Shown: positions 31,577 to 43,489 of the stretch, in pieces
Layout of the letters: each line of letters starts with the position of its first letter
How positions within the stretch are numbered: position 1 is the first letter of the stretch
Source of the DNA: Gyromitra esculenta
Lineage: Eukaryota; Ascomycota; Pezizomycetes; Pezizales; Discinaceae
Assembly: GCA_038503075.1 (NCBI GenBank)
Contig: JBCAML010000017.1
Location: forward strand, 186,001 to 250,000
DNA length: 64,000 bases
Reading direction: 5' to 3'
Translations under genes and position numbers: made by a program
The notes under the pieces: generated by a model
What the model was told of the DNA's origin: nothing
Database searches by the model: none
Seen by the model: the letters and a program-made list of their open reading frames with translations, nothing else

Positions 31577-34500
31577 TATAAAGTCCTCGCTTGCCACACA
31601 TTCAAACAAGGATTGCTGAGGGACGCCTTTATGCCATTCACGGATCGGATCACCCCACCAAGATGTTGCGGGCACCAGGAAGGAACCCTAACCCACCATA
31701 CACCAACCTCCGTTTCCCATCAATATGGTAAACACGTAATCTTCTTATTTTCACTAGAAATTGCTCTGTACCGGGTTCTAGCTTTTCGCTTCAGTAGATG
31801 CACGGACTCTACGAATGGGTTTAATTCCAGCGGTCGGCACTGCCGGCAGAAAACGTGGAACCGTCGGTGAGAAACCGGCTACCTACGCACGAACAACTCT
31901 TTATAACCGCAGAAAGGCGATGTATGCAAAGCTTTATATCAAGTTCTTCCTCAAAAAGGTAGGGTCACGCTGCACCATTTTCATGTAGGAAACCCTGCCA
32001 GTATCGTGCTCGGAGAAAATACAATACGCAAAGCAGCTCGATCCTAGGTTGAAGTGTGTTTTTCATCCCTGTTCTTCTGGAACTCTTGACAACTACATGT
32101 AACTTCTCGGCTAGCGCCAAACACCAGCAGGAAGCGCTCGGAAAAACATCACAATGTGGTTTACCAGACTTCTTTGTAGCTCCTTCAACATTTTCTCTCT
32201 TTCAAGAGATGTCCAGAATATTATCCCTGTCAATTCCATGCATCCCCTCGTGGCCAGCTATATTTCGTCCAGTTCAGTTTATGGTCTTGTGATTTTGCCC
32301 CTTTCATATCCCGTGACCGGAAGATATCGTGGGACTCAAATGAGGCATGCAGAGCAACTAAGACCTACCACAATCTGCGGGGTGCATGAACCATTGACTG
32401 AGACGTGTATCAGATGGTTCGCATGAACCAATTACGAACCCTGCCTATAGAAGTAAACATGCACTTTACCGGGTCCCCGTACCAGGAATAATCTCTCCTC
32501 CGAGCCCCGTACGTAAAGAACTATCGTGAGATTACACGGACCGCATGTAATATTTTGTTTCGGTTTTTTTGCTTCAACCAACCTGGGAATTTGATCAAGA
32601 GTCATAGTATATAAATGGCAGGTCCATGACGAAACTGCGCGACTGATTATGAACATAGATCGAAGAGTGTCTTTCCCACGCGTAAAACTTTATTTAGCGC
32701 GTTATGTGTGTTGTTTGTTTCCACATATGTTTCTGTTAAGGTCTCTTGAGCACATAACACTCACTGCGTGTACTTCCAGTTCTATTGTTTTTGCTTTTTG
32801 CTTTTGCGAAGCCTTTCCTTACCATTAATAACGGTTTGGTTTCGGCGGAATCCGTTCTACATATTTCAATATTAGCGCCCTTGCATCGACCGGAGCCGCA
32901 GCTTCCGTGTTTCGATCGCACCAGATTTTCGAGCACGTAAGAGTATGATTCCTCACGCAAGGATATAATTCCTCCGCGGGCTGAAAGCACGTTTTGTAGG
33001 TTCGGCAAATACTACATCTGAATTTTGCTATGGATATGCTTCGAAAAGACACATGCGTGCCTCTTAGGACTCGAACTGGTGCTGATAGTTTACGCTAGGT
33101 TTGACCGGTGCTTCCGGATCTTTCCTTGAGAAATTCGGCTTCTGACCCCTAGCACATCAAGCGTGTTCTTTATTCTGACATTCTTTGTTTCAGCGCAAAT
33201 CTGAGTCATCACCTCAGGCGATACTAGACTCGAGTGACAAGTTATGATTTTGCTCATCCACTGTGGTTTCTTTCCCTAAATCGCGGCTAGCGACTCAGTT
33301 CATGTAGGTAAAAAAATCCCTTAGTCCTCATATTAGAAATTCGAAGTTAAGAATGAAGATAAGCCGAAAGTCTGCGGCGTACGAATATCCCGAAGACTCG
33401 TCTCCGCGGATCCGGCGGCCGGCATATTAATTTGGAGCGATCGACGAGCTATGGTTTATATGCTGGACGCGCTTAATCCCACTCCGGCGGTTCCTAAGTG
33501 CTATACTTCACGATGACATTTAAGATTGTTTAGTTATTTCGTCGGAGAAATTTTTGAGGGTTAGGGTTAAGCTAGTATTGTCTCGGTTTGTTTGGCATAT
33601 AGGTCTCGGGGGCTGCAGTGCTCTTGGCACGTGTATACACCAACATAACTGCCAGGGAGACGCACTGCAGTGAAGCGGAGTGAATATGCGTAGAAAAATA
33701 CCCTTCCAAACGAATTTTATTTCCGCGGCTCTGGGTGGCCAGTTTCTCCAATTAAATCAACAAGCTAAATGATTTACCGCCTTCTTGTAGGATACAATCA
33801 ATCCTCTATCAGCTCTCCTGAGCCAAATTTCATGTTATGCCAACAAGTTCAAAAGGTAATTTTAGAGCTAGAAACTATAGGTAAGGATGCCTTGCCTGAT
33901 TTAAGGATACAAGCCGTCAGGTCTTTATACACCCCGACGTGTTGAAAACATTGCGTCCTCGTAGTACTTCATTGAGCGGTGGGGGTTCAGTTCGAGTTAG
34001 CAGATCTGTGATAGCCAAATTGGCTGTGGGGGCGTAGAGGCTTTTCTATCCGTATTCCTTTCTCTTAAGAGTGCAGTACTTGGATGTTTATTCTATAGTA
34101 GCACCAGATGTTGTGAAATTGGGGCGCGTAGGGAGGAATAGAGGACTCGATTGCTTGATTGCTTAGGTTTGCTTGCTTGCTAGAGGTGGCCATACGGCCC
34201 TTATCTAAATAGCTCTTTGGGTGCCCGAGTACCCGTGTGCTCGGGTACCTGTCTCTCAATCATTTCCGACTCCGAAGCCACACCTGTGGAGGCATCCCGT
34301 ATTAGGAAGCTTCTCCAACACCAGATCTGAACCGATAACCGAGTGATTTTCTATGACGATAATTATATTTAAGATGCAGGGATTACCCTCCTTGAGAGGA
34401 GGAAAGAGGATATGAGTATCGTTCCGCGAAAACTCGCACTATCTATATGCGGCCGCTTTTGAAAGAAATCAACCCGAAGATTCGCCACCTCAACGAAAAA

Positions 34501-34753
34501 CCTCTTTCTCAGCCTTTGGCAGCAACCAGGTGCTGGAAATCGAGGTATTGTACACGATATGATATTTAAGTTGAGATATTAAAACTCGTTTAGGTATTGC
34601 CCCCTTAAGGTAGGTTTTCGTTGAAGACACTCGCATAATTGTTTGATAGTAGCACGATATCTGACTAGACATGATATCATGCAATTCTATTCGTGAGTGA
34701 AGCAAGTAGGCTACTAAAGTCACGTATACATCCATAAATCCACTCCCACCGGC
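31577..34753. other. Gene-poor block
   Basis: No gene recognised. Minus-strand frames around 32736-33052 include a Cys-rich stretch (FRCSICRTYKTC), but I cannot match it to a family. A TTGC-rich low-complexity patch lies at about 34141-34182. Confidence 0.5.
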
Positions 34754-36718
34754 TCACGACGCCTCCCCTCTTCCCCCTCTACCGCTCCTATCACCGCCTC
34801 TAGATTTCACACCGCCTCTCCCACCACCGCCTCTCCCACCACCGCCTCTCCCACCACCTCCACCCCTTCCACCACCCCCACCCCTCCCTCTCCATCCACC
34901 ACCCCCACCACCCCCTCTATCCGACCCGCCCTCCACTCTCCTCCCTCTAATCCTTTCCAATCTCGCTGCTTTCTCCGCTTCCCCTTCCAACGTCCCGTTC
35001 TCAATCCCAAGCAACTCGCAAAACTCCGCCGTTTGCGGACTCGGCCAATCTTCTGGTCCTTCATTCCACTTCTCTTTCGGCACAACCGCATGCACAGGCG
35101 CCGTAACAACAAAGTTATCTGGCACTGCTAGTTTTCTTTGACTGACGATATTCTCCTCGACCCATTTCCGTTGCTTCTGAATCTCGGCTAAAATCTCAGC
35201 TTGCTTCTCGGGGTTTCGAAATTCAGCGTGTGGATGTGTGGATGGGGAATGTAGGTATGGATTTAGTGCACGCGTGATTGCAAGCCATTCGGGATCGTAG
35301 GCAAGGCCACTGTTGTTGTTAACATTGGGGATCGCGGCAGTACTGGAGAGTGGGATTTCGAGAATTTGAAGAAATTCACGGCGGGGGAGGCATTTATCGA
35401 GAGCGAGGAAGTGCGTGTATCTGTTTGTGTTTGGGCTGGGGGCGGCTGCGGCTGTTGCAGCGGTGATGTTGGGTTGGTGAGGTTCAGTAGGGGTGGAGGC
35501 GGTAGGTCCGGGGTTAATGTTCTCAAGTTCTCCGTCGAGATCGAGTTCTATTTCTTCAGAGTTTTTGGGTGGGACAGGAGCACTTTCCGGGCCTTTGTCG
35601 AGGTCGAGCTCAATTTCTTCAGAGTTTTTGGATGAGACGGGAGCGTTTTCTAGGTCCTCGTCTAGACCAAGTTCGATTTCATCTGAGTTCTTTGGAGGGA
35701 AAGTAACACCACCATCGTCCATGTCTATATCTAGGTCGATATCGAGCTCATCTGGATTTTTCACCTCCGGTTTTATCGCTAGCTCCGCCTTGGCTTTAAT
35801 TTTTGCCGGTAACTGCGGCTTCTTCTCTTCCCCTTCCAAATGATCCACTAACGCCGAGAATTTAACATGTAAATGCGCCGAAAACCAATATCTTGGTTTT
35901 AATTTATATAGTAGACTCCTTGCCGGCGGGCTTCCTAGCTCCCCGTTTTCAATATCGTGTCTAAAGAACGGCTTATTCCTAAGTAATTTATCCATATCCC
36001 CACTATAAACTATCCCCTGCGGCCAGTCGTGTGAGACCATGATGTCGATGGGCTCGCGGGATTGATGGAGCTTGAATATGTCGTATGCTCGTACGTGGTA
36101 GACGGTTTTGATGTCGCTGTAGGAGTAGGGAAGACGCTCGTGGTGAGTGCGATTGTAGTCGTGAGCGTTATAGATTCCGGAGACACCACCAATACGGAGG
36201 CCGCGAAAGTTGAGGATCGAGGAGGCCCCGAGGAAGTAGATATTTGGGGCGGCCCATCCACCGTAGTACCTATGGGTCATTAGTGGGTGGTAGGTCATGG
36301 TTGAAGGCTGACATAGAGTTTCTCGCTTTAAAGGAGGGAGAGATAGAGATTGGCATACAATTCCCATAGATGGCTACTAGCCTCATGGTTTCCGCCCACA
36401 AACATAGTCAAATATGGTGCCTTCTTCTTCCCCGAATAGTATTCGTGGAAATCACCAATCGCCCTGTACTTTGGAGGACATGACATGATGTTTAGATCTT
36501 GCATGTTACGGACTGCTTGGAAGTCTCCGCCGATGATAAGAAGGTCTACACCAGGCCATTTGTTTATTTCACAGGCCTTACGGATCGAGGCGTAGATTGC
36601 ATTGAGAGTGCCATGACCCTGGGAACAAGTTAGCCTGGGCGGGGGTGCCCGAGGGAGCACTTGAGGAAGGAAGAGGACATACACAGCCTTCAATGGCAAT
36701 CCGAAGAGTGCGAGACAT
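34754..36718 (-). CDS. DBR1: RNA lariat debranching enzyme DBR1
   Basis: Exons are 36683-36718, 36359-36618 and 34754-36269 on the minus strand, giving 603 residues; introns are 64 and 89 bp with matching phases. This metallophosphoesterase cleaves the 2'-5' bond of intron lariats. The motifs in order are RIAIEGCGHG (residues 6-15), LIIGGDFQAVRN, YYSGKKKAPYLT, GGNHEA, LYYGGWAAPNIYFLG, SHDWP and YWFSAHLHVKFSAL, covering all metal-binding positions. The canonical C-terminal DBR1 domain follows (FLALDKCLPRREFLQILEI). Between the catalytic and C-terminal domains is an acidic insert with repeats of SEEIELDLD. The protein ends in a long Arg/Gly tail (GRGGGG, GGRGG repeats, about residues 545-603). 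The gene is divergent from ARO7, with 480 bp between start codons. Confidence 0.97.
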
Positions 36719-37198
36719 TGAGAATTGAAAGGCTATGACGGAGAGAGCGAGTGAGAGCAAATGAGTTGAACGAGTTGGACCTGGAGAACAAGGCGTCTGC
36801 GAATAACTCTAAGCTGACGACAAGCGAAAAGAGCCTCAATGCTTGGCATATACAACCCTTACCCTGAGACGCACTCCAACCCTAGCCCCTGGGAAACTCA
36901 GCAAAGATTTCCTTGTCTCGACCTCCGCGTAAAGACTTCTCCGTCCCCGCATGGATGACGCTGTGTCCCGGTGAACATTCGCCCCACATATACCCGAGCA
37001 CGAGTTGATTAATCTACCTGGGGATTGCTGGAAGGAGAGCTGGGCTAAGATTGGAAAAGAGCAGACAGCTTAAGATCTCTGCCAGATCACCTCCACTTCC
37101 TGCTCCTGCAGCTAGGGCTTTCAACATCCCAACGCTTCTCGTTACACATTCACCGCAATTACAGTACTCAGTTACTCTTTCCACGCACATCATCCATC
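36719..37198. promoter_or_regulatory. Divergent DBR1-ARO7 promoter region
   Basis: This 480-bp region separates two start codons pointing away from each other, so it must carry both promoters. No consensus TGACTCA site for general amino-acid control was found in it. Confidence 0.6.
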
Positions 37199-38175
37199 AT
37201 GGACGGCTCAATTGACCTCCCAGATGCCAGCAGTGCTCTCGACCTCAACAACATCCGCTACCAGCTAATGTTCACTCTCCCACTTCCAGATCTTCGCTCC
37301 CGTTCTCACCCATCATCCTACTTGAGTCCATGCTAACCCCCGTCCTCCCAGCACAACAGCCGTCTCGAAGACACCATAATCTTCCACCTCATCGAGCGCG
37401 TCCAATTTCCGTTAAACCCAACAATCTACAAACCAGGTACTATCCAAATCCCAAACCACACTGGTTCCTTCCTCGACTGGATCCTGCATCAACAAGAAAT
37501 AGTACATGCACAAGTCCGACGCTACCAAGCACCCGACGAATACGCTTTCTTCCCCAACGATCTTCCGGAACCGTTCCTCTCCCCACTCAAGTACCCGGTA
37601 CTGCTCCACCCGAACACCGTCAACCTGAACCAGAAGCTGAAGTTCTCCTACATCAACCACATCCTCCCTGCGGCGTGTAGTACCACTGCTGATGACGATC
37701 ATGGTGAAACGAGGGAGAATTACGGATCCACGGCCGTGAGCGACGTCGCATGTCTACAGGCGCTGTCGCGAAGGATCCACTTCGGGAAATTTGTAGCGGA
37801 GGCCAAGTTTCGAGAGGATCCGGAGAAGTATTCGAAGATGATTAAGGAGAAAGATATTGCTGGGCTGGAAAAGGCGATTACGAATGAGGCGGTGGAGAAG
37901 CAGGTGCTCAAAAGGTTAGAGCTGAAGGCGAGGACTTATGGGACCGATCCGATGGAGGAGGGGAAGGGAGGAGGTAATCTTGCGGTTCCCAAGATTAATG
38001 TGGAGGCGGTGGTGGGGATGTATAGGGATTATGTATGAGTTCCCAGCCCCCCTTTATGGGCATGTGCCGACTAATCTTTACGTAGGTCATCCCACAAACA
38101 AAGGAAATTGAAATTGAGTATCTACTTCAGCGCCTCGACCCTGTTCCTGATTTAGAGACGACAAATGGCACTTAA
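37199..38175 (+). CDS. ARO7: Chorismate mutase (AroQ, allosteric fungal type)
   Basis: Exons are 37199-37269, 37360-38032 and 38086-38175, giving 277 residues; introns are 90 and 53 bp with phases 2 and 0. The enzyme converts chorismate to prephenate, the branch step to Tyr and Phe. By comparison with the yeast enzyme, the active-site regions are all present: NIRYQLIRLEDTIIFHLIER (the first catalytic Arg), SRRIHFGKFVAEAKF (Arg and Lys), AITNEAVEKQVL (Asn and Glu), and IPQTKEIEIEYLLQRL (Thr and Glu). The regulatory domain that binds Tyr or Trp should also be present, given the full length. The first intron could also end 8 bases earlier, but only the acceptor at 37358-37359 keeps the conserved frame. 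Confidence 0.97.
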
Positions 38176-38861
38176 GGAGTTATTCTCTTTGTGTACTGGA
38201 GTGTTAGAATATTTGATGAAGTTTCTTTCGTTTCTATGTTTAGGGCGTGGCTATAGTCTCTCGGAAGGATGCATGGGGTAGGCAAAACGGTATAGGGTGG
38301 GTCGGTGAATTTAGATAGAATTTTGTTTATTTTGCTATTGGTGTTCCGTTTTGTGATGATTTTCCGGTTTCGTGAGTGTGTGAATGGGAACTAAGGATTG
38401 AAGTCCGTTACGAATAGCTAAATATAATTACGGCTTGGAATGTCTCTATGGGGGACTGCATACATCTATTGATCATGCTGTTCTGTCTCTTGGAAGATTG
38501 ATATTCCTTGCGGTCAACTACTGAGGATATTACCTACTGTGGTACTGTCACAAAAAAAATCAAATGTTTCGTCCAATCGAGTGATATATTGTGAATAATC
38601 TACCTTTATAACGCTAAAAAGACCCTTTTAGTAGATAGATTCACAGCAACTCACCCAAGGAATATAAAAGTGTACGTAGTAGCTATGAAAAGTGTATGTC
38701 TATAGCGTTTGAAACATATATATGCAGTATCTACACACCTGGAATATAACAAATGCTAGTAACAACAAGGAAACTAAATAGGACTGAACACCGTCTGTAA
38801 CCAATATTACCACTGCCATCTTCGCCACCATAGCTTTAAGTGCCTCCGAAGGCTTGTGAAT
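38176..38861. other. 3' intergenic region between ARO7 and the coiled-coil gene
   Basis: T-rich sequence after the ARO7 stop and before the convergent gene. No other gene recognised. Confidence 0.5.
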
Positions 38862-39278
38862 TCATTTCCTAGCAGATGCTGAAGGAATCACTCGCCTTAT
38901 CCCCGTGCCCGAAGCTGCCAAATCATCCAACTGCAGCTCCGACATCATCATCTTAACCCTCCCCAGCCCCAGAAGCCTCTCTAAACCTTCGTTCAGCTGT
39001 TTCAGCTGCTTATTAATCTTAGTAATTTCTAAAAACTCTAGAGAATCATCTAGCACAGCATCTGTTCCACTTATTTTCTCTACACCCATACTAAGGCTAT
39101 CCTTCTTCGAGACTAACTTCTTCGTATGTTTGCACGCCCGCAAGACTAGATCTCGGAAGCGGTTCTCGAGTGATTCAGTCCTCGTAGGGTAGGTGCTAAG
39201 CGGGACGCTAATCTGTAGACTGGTGGGTTTGTGGGGTTTTTTGGGCCCGTTCGGAGTGTGTGTATGAGACTTCACCAT
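38862..39278 (-). CDS. Small coiled-coil protein, function unknown
   Basis: Uninterrupted frame of 138 residues. The first 35 residues are Pro/Thr/Lys-rich. From about residue 36 to 110 the sequence is helical with heptad-like spacing of hydrophobics (ESLENRFRDLVLRACKH, INKQLKQLNEGLERLLGL), followed by a conserved-looking end (MMSELQLDDLAASGTGIRRV). A TATA-like TTTATAA lies about 50 bases upstream of the ATG on the coding strand. I do not recognise the family. Small helical proteins of this type are often subunits of larger complexes, but that is only a guess. It is convergent with ARO7. Confidence 0.6.
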   Translation of the reverse strand: MVKSHTHTPNGPKKPHKPTSLQISVPLSTYPTRTESLENRFRDLVLRACKHTKKLVSKKDSLSMGVEKISGTDAVLDDSLEFLEITKINKQLKQLNEGLERLLGLGRVKMMMSELQLDDLAASGTGIRRVIPSASARK

Positions 39279-39714
39279 TATAATTTTGAATACTGTTTTT
39301 TGGAGGGTGGGGGGAGGTTATTCTTCTTTTTATAAATTTGCAAAGGAGCAATTTAGAGTAGATACATGATAGGGAAGGAGGAGCTAAAAATATATGGAGG
39401 GTAGTTACATCTATATGTACGTGCTTCTCAATAGATCTTTACACCACTAAGGAAGCTGTGTTGCAAAAGTAGCGGTATTTCGCTTGAATGATTGTTGCCA
39501 GAACATAGACTCAGCTGTTTCAGCAAATTCAATTATTTACGTGTGGTGTAGCTCACTGTTTAGGCCTCTTGGTTTCTCGGTCACAAACAGTTCTAAAATA
39601 TTTAACGCAAGATAAATAGGGAGGAATATGAAGTAACCTAGTAACCAGCAACAGTACTAAATGATTCTGAACAGGGAGGGCATAGAGAGCGTCGGGGAAG
39701 TATAACACAAGCTC

Positions 39715-39721
39715 AAAAAAA
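39715..39721 (-). terminator. RNA polymerase III terminator
   Basis: On the minus strand, seven T residues start five bases after the 3' end of the tRNA. Confidence 0.8.
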
Positions 39722-39725
39722 TAAG

Positions 39726-39808
39726 TCCCTTCGACCAGAGTCGAACTGGTGACCAACCGGTGAGCAATCGATTACAGCCGGGTGTGATACCAACTACACC
39801 ACAAAGGG
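39726..39808 (-). tRNA. tRNA-Tyr (anticodon GTA) with a 10-nt intron
   Basis: The minus strand folds into a full cloverleaf. The acceptor stem pairs CCCTTTG with CGAAGGG (one G-U pair) and the discriminator is A. The D arm is GTGTAGTTGGTATCAC, the anticodon stem CCCGG/CCGGT, the anticodon loop C-T-GTA-A, and the T arm ACCAG-TTCGACT-CTGGT. The 10 nt at 39762-39771 are an intron at the canonical position 37/38; the mature tRNA is 73 nt. C1-G72 is the eukaryotic tRNA-Tyr identity pair, and nuclear tRNA-Tyr genes normally carry an intron, so isotype and structure agree. Confidence 0.9.
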
Positions 39809-41470
39809 GTTGTAGTAAGATTTGAATGAGGGTTATTTATTATGGTTGCTACATTACAAGGTAACCTTGTGACTATTTACATGTTCAACTTAATGAAATC
39901 GCTAATACTGACAATTTTAGGGATAGCGTCACTTCTATTTCTCTGGGGTCGAGTGAATACTAATCTCCAAGAGCGGTTCTGCCACTACCTACAACATCAG
40001 GAAGGGGGGAGAAATTAGTACGGTATTCGTACATCATTCTCATGAATGTAGGAGCAAATCGGTAGTGCTACAGAGTTCTCAAAGGTAACACGGTAGTCAT
40101 CCAGACTTATTCCTACACTTTTTAACAATATGGTACCAAAAACATCTCACTTTCCGGTACTATAAGTTCACCAGTTTTTCCACGATCTCCGTGTTATCAT
40201 GCATAGTTTGGGCTCTAGATTGGAATTCGCACTAGGGTTGTGGGAATGCACTCGTTCTATTATTTTTTCTGGCCTAATACTCTAGATTAGTCACCCTTCT
40301 CTTAGTATCTAAACCTTAGAACATCAAGGGTGACTGTTTTGGAGGGGTTTTTTTAAGTCAATCCTTCTGGGATGCTTTGATGTCCTTAGCCGCAGCAGGG
40401 TAACCAAGAAGTACTCTTCGTCAAATAATTGCCCATATCCGTCGTCCGTAAGTATTCTGGATGAATTCAACAGCAGCTGTTTGGAATTCCTAGCAGTGAG
40501 TGTCATGTCCCTAGTTTATTCTCTAAATATAATCTTGAGATAAGGTAAAATTTGTCCGGGCAATGGTGGGCGGGGATAGTTTACAAAATTACAGAAGGAT
40601 CAATTAGTTTGCGTGCGCACGGGTGCTAAGGAAAGATATTCCTAGTATAGGTGATCGGGTTCTACTTCCAAGGTTTACTTACCATGTATTACTAAGTTTG
40701 AAATCGAGACCTAACCCCTGAGCTTCGGGAAAATTATTTCAAAGAACTTCGATGCTACAATGGCTATCATTTAAAACCGGAGAACGGCTACTTATTAATA
40801 TTCCGGCACCGCCTTAAGCTTGTGTCAAGCTAGGAGTACTAGGCTTGCTGTATGTAATCCTACAAGCTCAATATAGTCTCGACACGTGAAAAACTAGTAG
40901 AAAATTCCTGTAGGGATGTGTGCAGCCTGTATATCTGAACCTTGGTTGAAGCCGCGGGCAATAAGTTTACAGTGGGAGATGTTGGATATACGGCATATAT
41001 TTATAGGCTTCCTAGGGTTCACGTCCCTGACGGGATTCCGAATCAGTAGGAGGCTTTAGCTACTATGGGGGTCCCCGGGCCGAACTATTCCGCTAACAAG
41101 TTAGGTCTGGCGACGAGACTACAAAACTACATGTATATGTATTCGGCGCCCAAAGAACCCCTATAATACCGGTTGTATGACTCCATTGGGAGTGTATATA
41201 GGGGCCTTATGCCTGTCCTTTCGTTTCTCTTCTTCCTTCCCTCTTTACCGCGCCGCGCAGACTTAATATACATTCGTTCTATTCAACAGGAGATGCATAT
41301 GCCAAGCCGAGTGATGTCTTATGATTTAAGTCATGCCCTATCGCAGCTGTTGATGTTAGTCTATTCACTGGTAACCCGGCCAACGTCCCCACTCCTCGAG
41401 CTGAGAATACATAGATTTCCAATCTGTGATCTTGCACGCGACTACAATTGAAATAAACCCTCCACTAGCT
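39809..41470. other. Gene-poor block
   Basis: No gene recognised; short broken frames only. Confidence 0.5.
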
Positions 41471-43264
41471 ATGACCCTTCTTAGTTTCCCCAACGAACTC
41501 CTCCTCCTGATTGCCGAACATTTCCACCATGTCCGGGACCTCAGCCATTTTAGTCAAACTAATCGCCGTCTAAACTCACTTCTAAGCCCTCTCACCGACA
41601 AAATTATTCTCCAAGGCAAACTCCAAGGCAAACTCCTCATATGGGCAGCAGACCTAGGCAATCACCTTCTTGCTGCTAAATTGCTGGCGATGGGAGCAAA
41701 CATCGAGTTTCGACAGAAAGACAAAAGATGTGAAAATAGGGGCGATCGGACGCCTCTCCACTATGCCTCTGAGGGTGGCCATGAGAAGGTCGTAAAGCTA
41801 CTTTTAGAGAAAGGAGCTGACGTCAACTCGTTTGCTACATCGCGCCACTTCAGGAAGAACTCGTTGGGTTTTGCAGTATCACAAGGTCACGAGGCTGTAG
41901 TCAGACTCCTCCTCGAGAAGGGAGCAGATGTCAATTTATCGGACGACGATAACGAGACCGCACTCCATCAAGCGGCGTGTATGGGCAGGTCAGAGATAGT
42001 AAAGATCCTCTTAGAATACGGGGCCAACGCGGCTCTGAAGGACTGGTGGAATAGGTCCCCACTGCATTTCGCCGCTAGCGAATGTCATGAAGAAGTCGTG
42101 CGAATTCTCCTAGAGGGAGGGGCCAACGTAGGAGCCCAGACACGAAGCGGCGAGACGCCACTCCATAAGGCGTGCGGCGCAACGGGATTTGGAAATCAAG
42201 ATGTAGTTAAACTTTTGCTTGAGCACGGTGCCAACCCCAATATTCGAGGTTATAGAGGTAGAGCTGCGATTCATGTAACGGAGATATACCAGATAGATGG
42301 GAAGGAGAAGATTCTGCAGATGTTGCTTGAACACGGAGCTAATGCAAATGCTCAGTACGAAAACGGTATGATTACTGTGCTTCATCTGGCAGCTTTCCAA
42401 GGGAACAAGATTATGGTCAAATTGTTATTGGAACACGGTGCCTATATCGATATGTTCAACTACTTGCGACGGACGCCACTTCATTGGGCGGCCTCAGCTG
42501 GGGATGGGGAGATGATTAGTCTTCTTCTGGGGAGCGGTGCGAGTATTACAACTCGCACGAACACTGGGACAACGGTGCTTCATCAGGCTGCACGGCAAGG
42601 CAAAGAAGAGGCTACCAGGCTCCTTATTGAAAAAGGTGCTGATATCGCCGCTCGGGATAGATGGGGCGTCACGGCGCTACACTTGGCGGCATTTAATGGA
42701 CATGAGAATGTCCTTACATTGCTCATTGACGGCGGCGCAGACAGTACATCCCTTGATAACAATAGATCTACCCCACTTCATGAAGCGGCGTCTGGTGGGA
42801 GCGAAGCGGTTACTAAGTTACTCCTCGATAAAGGCGCCAATATCAACGCTCGCGATGACAACAACAGCACCCCGCTTCACTCGGCAGCGTATAGAGGGCA
42901 CGCAGAAGTGGTGGAACTTCTGATCGAAAAAGGCGCCGATAGTGCTGCCCAAGACTGTAGAGGAACAACGATCCTTCATAAGGCTGCATTAAGTGGAAAT
43001 ATAAAAATAGTCAGATTATTGGTGTCACAAGGTGCCGATATACATGCGTTAGACAATAGGAAGGAATCAGCTCTTTTGAAGGCTGCGAGAAGAGGGCATT
43101 GGGAAGTACTAGAATTTCTGTTTGAGAAGGGTGCCCAATGGAACGAAGGGTGGAGAATGAGAACTGAAGATTTGCGTGGAGGGAGCATGTATGGCTGGTC
43201 GGTTGTGGATAAGACGGAATTCATGCCCAGAAAACGATCTGGAAAATGGTATTCGAGAAGGTGA
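41471..43264 (+). CDS. F-box protein with ankyrin repeats
   Basis: Single-exon gene of 597 residues starting at the ATG at 41471. Residues about 4-45 form an F-box (SFPNELLLLIAEHF, FSQTNRRLNSLLSPL), the part that would dock to Skp1. About 15 ankyrin repeats follow (TPLHYASEGGHEKVVKLLLE, TALHQAACMG, SPLHFAASEC, TPLHWAASAG, TALHLAAFNG, TPLHEAASGG, TPLHSAAYRG and others) up to about residue 565, ending in a basic tail. Such proteins may be substrate receptors of SCF ubiquitin ligases, but the target is unknown. The gene is intact yet stands alone between degenerate DNA and a LINE relic, in keeping with the lineage-specific turnover of fungal ankyrin genes. An upstream in-frame codon at 41426 is less likely as the start. 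Confidence 0.88.
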   Translation: MTLLSFPNELLLLIAEHFHHVRDLSHFSQTNRRLNSLLSPLTDKIILQGKLQGKLLIWAADLGNHLLAAKLLAMGANIEFRQKDKRCENRGDRTPLHYASEGGHEKVVKLLLEKGADVNSFATSRHFRKNSLGFAVSQGHEAVVRLLLEKGADVNLSDDDNETALHQAACMGRSEIVKILLEYGANAALKDWWNRSPLHFAASECHEEVVRILLEGGANVGAQTRSGETPLHKACGATGFGNQDVVKLLLEHGANPNIRGYRGRAAIHVTEIYQIDGKEKILQMLLEHGANANAQYENGMITVLHLAAFQGNKIMVKLLLEHGAYIDMFNYLRRTPLHWAASAGDGEMISLLLGSGASITTRTNTGTTVLHQAARQGKEEATRLLIEKGADIAARDRWGVTALHLAAFNGHENVLTLLIDGGADSTSLDNNRSTPLHEAASGGSEAVTKLLLDKGANINARDDNNSTPLHSAAYRGHAEVVELLIEKGADSAAQDCRGTTILHKAALSGNIKIVRLLVSQGADIHALDNRKESALLKAARRGHWEVLEFLFEKGAQWNEGWRMRTEDLRGGSMYGWSVVDKTEFMPRKRSGKWYSRR

Positions 43265-43489
43265 GAGCGCTACAGCTAGCAAATAATCATTAACGCTATT
43301 TTGTACGTTTTGTTCGATACAAGGGCATCTGATCTCATTATATTCTTTCCGATTACCCGTTATTTGCGCTATTTTCCATGACGAGATTAAATAACCTACA
43401 TGTCCATTTACCTTTCATTTTGTTTCTTTACTTTATTTATTTTTGCGTTCATGAAGATATTGCCTTGTTGAATCCTGGTCCAGAAGAGA

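Noticed and set aside
32736..33052. Cys-containing overlapping minus-strand ORFs
   Set aside because: Cys spacing fits no zinc-binding family I know and the frames are short. Left as unassigned DNA.
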